Positions 6,696 to 10,247 of a stretch of 10,247 nt of DNA are shown in pieces (the first letter of the stretch is position 1; each line of letters begins with the position of its first letter). A model generated the notes under the pieces. The model was given only the letters and a program-made list of their open reading frames with translations, searched no databases and was not told the origin of the DNA. A program made the position numbers and the translations under genes. Source of the DNA: Desulfuromusa sp. (lineage in GTDB: Bacteria > Desulfobacterota > Desulfuromonadia > Desulfuromonadales > Geopsychrobacteraceae); assembly GCA_029933365.1 (NCBI GenBank), contig JAOZOH010000101.1:1-10247 (forward strand). Reading direction: 5' to 3'.

Positions 6696-7851
6696 CGAGC
6701 CCTTCTTTTTCCTCCGCTTCAGCAGCTTTTATCTCTTGATCTTTGCCGCGTTCAAAATCACCCCAGGAACTGTCAGAGGTGGAATCGATTCCCGAAAACT
6801 TGAGTTTAAAGTCATCAGGATTGGAGCTTTGTCGGAGGGCTTCATCATAACTGATGACTTTTCTCTTCACCAGATCCATTAGCGCCTGATCAAAGGTTTG
6901 CATGCCGTAGGTGGTATAGCCTTTGGCAATCGTATCTCTAAGGTGAACCGTTTTTTCCTGATCATCAATCAATTCACGAACCCGACCGGTCGAAATCATC
7001 ACTTCGACAGCAGCAACCCGACCCGTCCCCTCAATGCGTGGAATCAGTCGTTGCGAGACCACCCCTTTCAGGATATTGGCCAACTGCATACGGACGTGGC
7101 GTTGTTGGTGTGGCGGGAACATGGAGATAATTCGTGAGATGGTTTCTGGAGCATCGATCGTATGCAGGGTTGAGAGCACCAGGTGACCGGTTTCGGCAGC
7201 AGCAATGGCAGTTTCTGCTGTTTCCAGATCACGCATTTCGCCAACCAGAATAACATCTGGATCCTGCCGCAGAGAACTTTTTAACGCCGGTGCAAATCCG
7301 GTGGTATCAAAACCAACTTCACGCTGGTTGATAATACACTTGCGATCCCGGTGCAGGTATTCGATTGGATCTTCAATCGTGACAACGTGGGCGGTGCGGT
7401 TAGCATTGATATGATCAATCATCGCCGCCAAAGTGGTTGATTTTCCTGATCCAGTTGCTCCTGTAACCAGAACCAGTCCGCGTGCTTCTTCGGAGATTTT
7501 TTTTAGTATTGGTGGCATCAACAGGTCTTCTAAAGTTGCGATTTTGAAGGGGATGGCACGGAAAACAGCAGAAACTGAATTTCGCTGCATAAAAACATTA
7601 GCCCTGAAGCGCCCCAAGCCGGGAACACCGTAGGCCAGGTCAATTTCATTCATTTCTTCAAACTTTACCCGCTGCCGATCGTTCATGATCGCGTCACACA
7701 TGCTGCGCACCGATTCAGTTGTCATTCTTGGTGCTTTTGGTAGCGGGCGAAGGTTGCCATCGATCCGAAAGACTGGCGGTAGACCAGCTTTGAGGTGGAT
7801 GTCCGAGGTGTTGGATTTAAGTGCCATACCGAGAATGTCATTTAGATTCAT
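6661..7851 (-). CDS. pilT: Type IV pilus retraction ATPase PilT
   Basis: This cytoplasmic hexameric ATPase of the secretion-ATPase (GspE/PilT) superfamily depolymerises type IV pili for twitching and DNA uptake. The 396-aa ORF starts at an ATG with AGGA 7 bases upstream. It begins with the PilT-type N-terminal domain (MNLNDILGMALKSNTSDIHLKAG). Motifs seen: Walker A GATGSGKST (131-139), Asp box TIEDPIEYLH (158-167), Walker B LVGEMRD with E205, and His box STLHTIDA with H230. The usual AIRxLIRE-type motif appears as GRVRELIDDQEKT (289-301). The C-terminus carries a charged, acidic tail of about 40-50 residues (FKLKF..., ending VEIERF) beyond the typical PilT of roughly 345 aa. It lies 35 bases after recA and overlaps recX by 35, consistent with one operon. 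No other pilus gene is present, so assignment among PilT paralogs is open. Confidence 0.95.
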   Translation of the reverse strand: MNLNDILGMALKSNTSDIHLKAGLPPVFRIDGNLRPLPKAPRMTTESVRSMCDAIMNDRQRVKFEEMNEIDLAYGVPGLGRFRANVFMQRNSVSAVFRAIPFKIATLEDLLMPPILKKISEEARGLVLVTGATGSGKSTTLAAMIDHINANRTAHVVTIEDPIEYLHRDRKCIINQREVGFDTTGFAPALKSSLRQDPDVILVGEMRDLETAETAIAAAETGHLVLSTLHTIDAPETISRIISMFPPHQQRHVRMQLANILKGVVSQRLIPRIEGTGRVAAVEVMISTGRVRELIDDQEKTVHLRDTIAKGYTTYGMQTFDQALMDLVKRKVISYDEALRQSSNPDDFKLKFSGIDSTSDSSWGDFERGKDQEIKAAEAEEKEGLDADGQVEIERF

Positions 7852-7886
7852 GGTCGCATCCTATTTCACTTCTCAATTAAGTTTCA

Positions 7887-8915
<1,029 letters not shown>

Positions 8916-9131
8916 ATGTTCCTCCAGTTGGTTACATTATTTCTGCTTGGTCAATTCGTTGATAATTATTCAGTACTCCCGAAATATCTCATGCTTGTGT
9001 GTCAGAAAAAGTCATATACACAAAATCAGGTCTTGGCGGGATGCTTTGTCTTGATAGATATCTTTGTTTTCCCCTTCCCGGCATAACATTAAAACTTTTT
9101 TTTGCTGGTGTCGAGCTAATATTTATTTTTT
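8916..9131. other. recA upstream region / cinA-recA intergenic gap
   Basis: This 216-base gap between the cinA stop and recA should hold recA control signals. Nearest recA is the GGAGG ribosome site (8923-8927). I looked for LexA boxes on both strands (CTGT-N8-ACAG, GAAC-N4-GTTC, and the Geobacter-type GGTT...ACC) and saw none. An interrupted dyad TTGTGT (8995-9000) / ACACAA (9018-9023) with a 17-base spacer could bind a regulator. Runs of eight T's at 9096-9103 and near 9126-9133 flank a 3-bp-arm GCT...AGC dyad that is too weak for a terminator. No sigma-70 pair was good enough to call a promoter. Confidence 0.45.
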
Positions 9132-10247
9132 TTAAGGTTCATTTTTAACTTGTTGCAAGGCAAAACGGCGCAACCATTCTAATGCCATGGTTGCACTCAT
9201 GCGTTGAATTTGCTTTCGATCTCCGGAAAAGGAATACCTTTTGACATGAATTCCAGTTGCGCTGGCCAGCGAAATAAATACAGTGCCAACTGGCTTTTCT
9301 GCCGTGCCACCGTCCGGGCCGGCAATCCCGGTTATTGCTAGAGCGAGGTCAGTTCCGGTGACCTGCCGTAGTCCGCTAGCCATGGCACGCGCGCAATTTT
9401 CACTCACTGCCCCGTGCTGCCGTAAGAGTAGCGTTGGTACTTTCAGCCAATCCGCTTTAGCGGTATCAGCATAGGTGATTGCAGCGCGTTCCAGAAATGC
9501 TGAAGCGCCCGGTTGGCTGGTCAGCATTGTCGTCAGGAGACCCCCGGTGCATGATTCAGCCAGAGAGAGAGTCAAGCCAGCACCAATCAGCAATTTACCG
9601 ACATTTCCTTCTGGAGTCTCCCCATTTTTTGCCATCAGGTAATCGCCCAACTTATGCAACAGCAGGGCTTCAGCCTGATCAAGGAGGAACTCCGCGCTTT
9701 CCCCGGCTGCTTTTAGTTTAACCAGAACCAATGGGTAGTCGAGGGCAAAGGCGACATCGACCCCGTCCGGCAGTTGTTGATAAGGGATCATCCGCTCAAC
9801 TTTGGGTTCCGCTAAACCGAATATCTTAAAAGTGCGTTGTTTGCGTGGCTTTGCTTCTGGAATTCTCTGTTGCAAGACGGGTAAAACTGATTGTTTAAAC
9901 ATTGCCCGCATCTCTGTTGGGACTCCCGGAAGAAAGAACAGCTGACAACCCTGATGTTGCAAACGGAAACCTGGTGCTGTGCCGAGCTGATTTGGGAGCG
10001 GCTGTGCTAATTGTGGTAGCAGGGCCTGTCGTTCGTTACTCGGCTCCATCTGGCGGTTGCGCCGGGCAAACCACTGATGCACCATTTCCAGGGCTTCATC
10101 ATTGACAACCAATGGCTGCCCCAGAGTTCTTGCTGCGGCGCGGGCAGTTCTGTCGTCCCCAGTCGATCCCAACCCGCCAGTAATAATGATAAACTGGACG
10201 TGACCGATCAAATATTGCAGTGCCGCAACAATTTCTTTTTCCTGATC
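9132..10247 (-). CDS. cinA: CinA-family protein: MoCF-like domain plus NMN amidohydrolase (PncC) domain, N-terminus outside window
   Basis: The C-terminal domain hydrolyses nicotinamide mononucleotide to nicotinate mononucleotide plus ammonia (pyridine nucleotide salvage); the N-terminal molybdopterin-binding-like (COG1058) domain is linked to ADP-ribose pyrophosphatase activity in this family. The frame is open to the window edge: 12 residues (DQEKEIVAALQY) precede the in-frame TTG at 10211, and the family's usual N-terminal residues are missing, so the true start lies beyond 10247. Seen: TGGLGSTGDDRT (the family's GGLGPTxDD with Ser for Pro), LPGVPTEM, a middle KH-like region, then the amidase domain with LAESCTGG containing the catalytic Ser, GAVSENCARAMA, ITGIAGPDGGTAEKPVGTV and FSGDRKQIQ. 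The gene ends 216 bases before recA; the cinA-recA pairing is common in bacteria, including competent species. A full-length, intact product is expected. Confidence 0.93.
   Translation of the reverse strand, partial: DQEKEIVAALQYLIGHVQFIIITGGLGSTGDDRTARAAARTLGQPLVVNDEALEMVHQWFARRNRQMEPSNERQALLPQLAQPLPNQLGTAPGFRLQHQGCQLFFLPGVPTEMRAMFKQSVLPVLQQRIPEAKPRKQRTFKIFGLAEPKVERMIPYQQLPDGVDVAFALDYPLVLVKLKAAGESAEFLLDQAEALLLHKLGDYLMAKNGETPEGNVGKLLIGAGLTLSLAESCTGGLLTTMLTSQPGASAFLERAAITYADTAKADWLKVPTLLLRQHGAVSENCARAMASGLRQVTGTDLALAITGIAGPDGGTAEKPVGTVFISLASATGIHVKRYSFSGDRKQIQRMSATMALEWLRRFALQQVKNEP

Noticed and set aside
9095..9131. Intrinsic terminator after cinA
   Set aside because: T/A runs are present, but the only nearby hairpin (GCT...AGC) has three-base arms and an interrupted stem; on the coding strand it is not followed by a U-run.

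Overview
The window looks like chromosomal DNA of a Deltaproteobacterium of the Desulfuromonadales (Geobacter/Desulfuromonas/Pelobacter type). The reasons are the housekeeping order cinA, recA, pilT, recX, alaS followed by a response-regulator/histidine-kinase hybrid, which I recall from Geobacter relatives, and the style of the proteins: a Cys-rich insertion in AlaRS and a PilT ATPase encoded next to RecA. The taxonomic call is an inference from gene order and protein style; no database was consulted.

All the core genes lie on the minus strand. Reading from the high-coordinate end they are: cinA (N-terminus cut off by the window edge), a 216-base gap that should hold recA control signals, recA, pilT 35 bases further on, and recX overlapping the end of pilT by 35 bases. 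After the insertion described below come alaS and a soluble REC-HisKA-HATPase kinase. recA and recX are functional partners (recombinase and its modulator). pilT (pilus retraction motor), cinA (NMN amidase/competence-damage family) and alaS are linked to them by position rather than by pathway.

Between recX and alaS sits a two-gene, AT-richer cassette of about 2 kb (roughly 4100-6180) that breaks the otherwise one-directional block. It is a probable Type II restriction-modification system. The plus-strand gene encodes a beta-class amino-methyltransferase carrying an N-terminal MerR/excisionase-like helix-turn-helix. The minus-strand gene encodes a PD-(D/E)xK nuclease with an EcoRII-like S-L-K-T-S-S-K-D-R core. 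The two genes converge and overlap by 12 bases at their 3' ends. There is no separate C (controller) protein. The methyltransferase gene has a near-consensus sigma-70 promoter whose -10 region is overlaid by three direct copies of TGTATAA, and a 10-bp palindrome TGTAATTACA lies over a weak -10-like element in front of the nuclease gene. The most interesting hypothesis here is that the methyltransferase's own HTH domain binds these sites and times the expression of the pair.

No RNA genes, CRISPR arrays, insertion sequences or convincing intrinsic terminators were found. Apart from the restriction-modification cassette, the window is ordinary housekeeping DNA.
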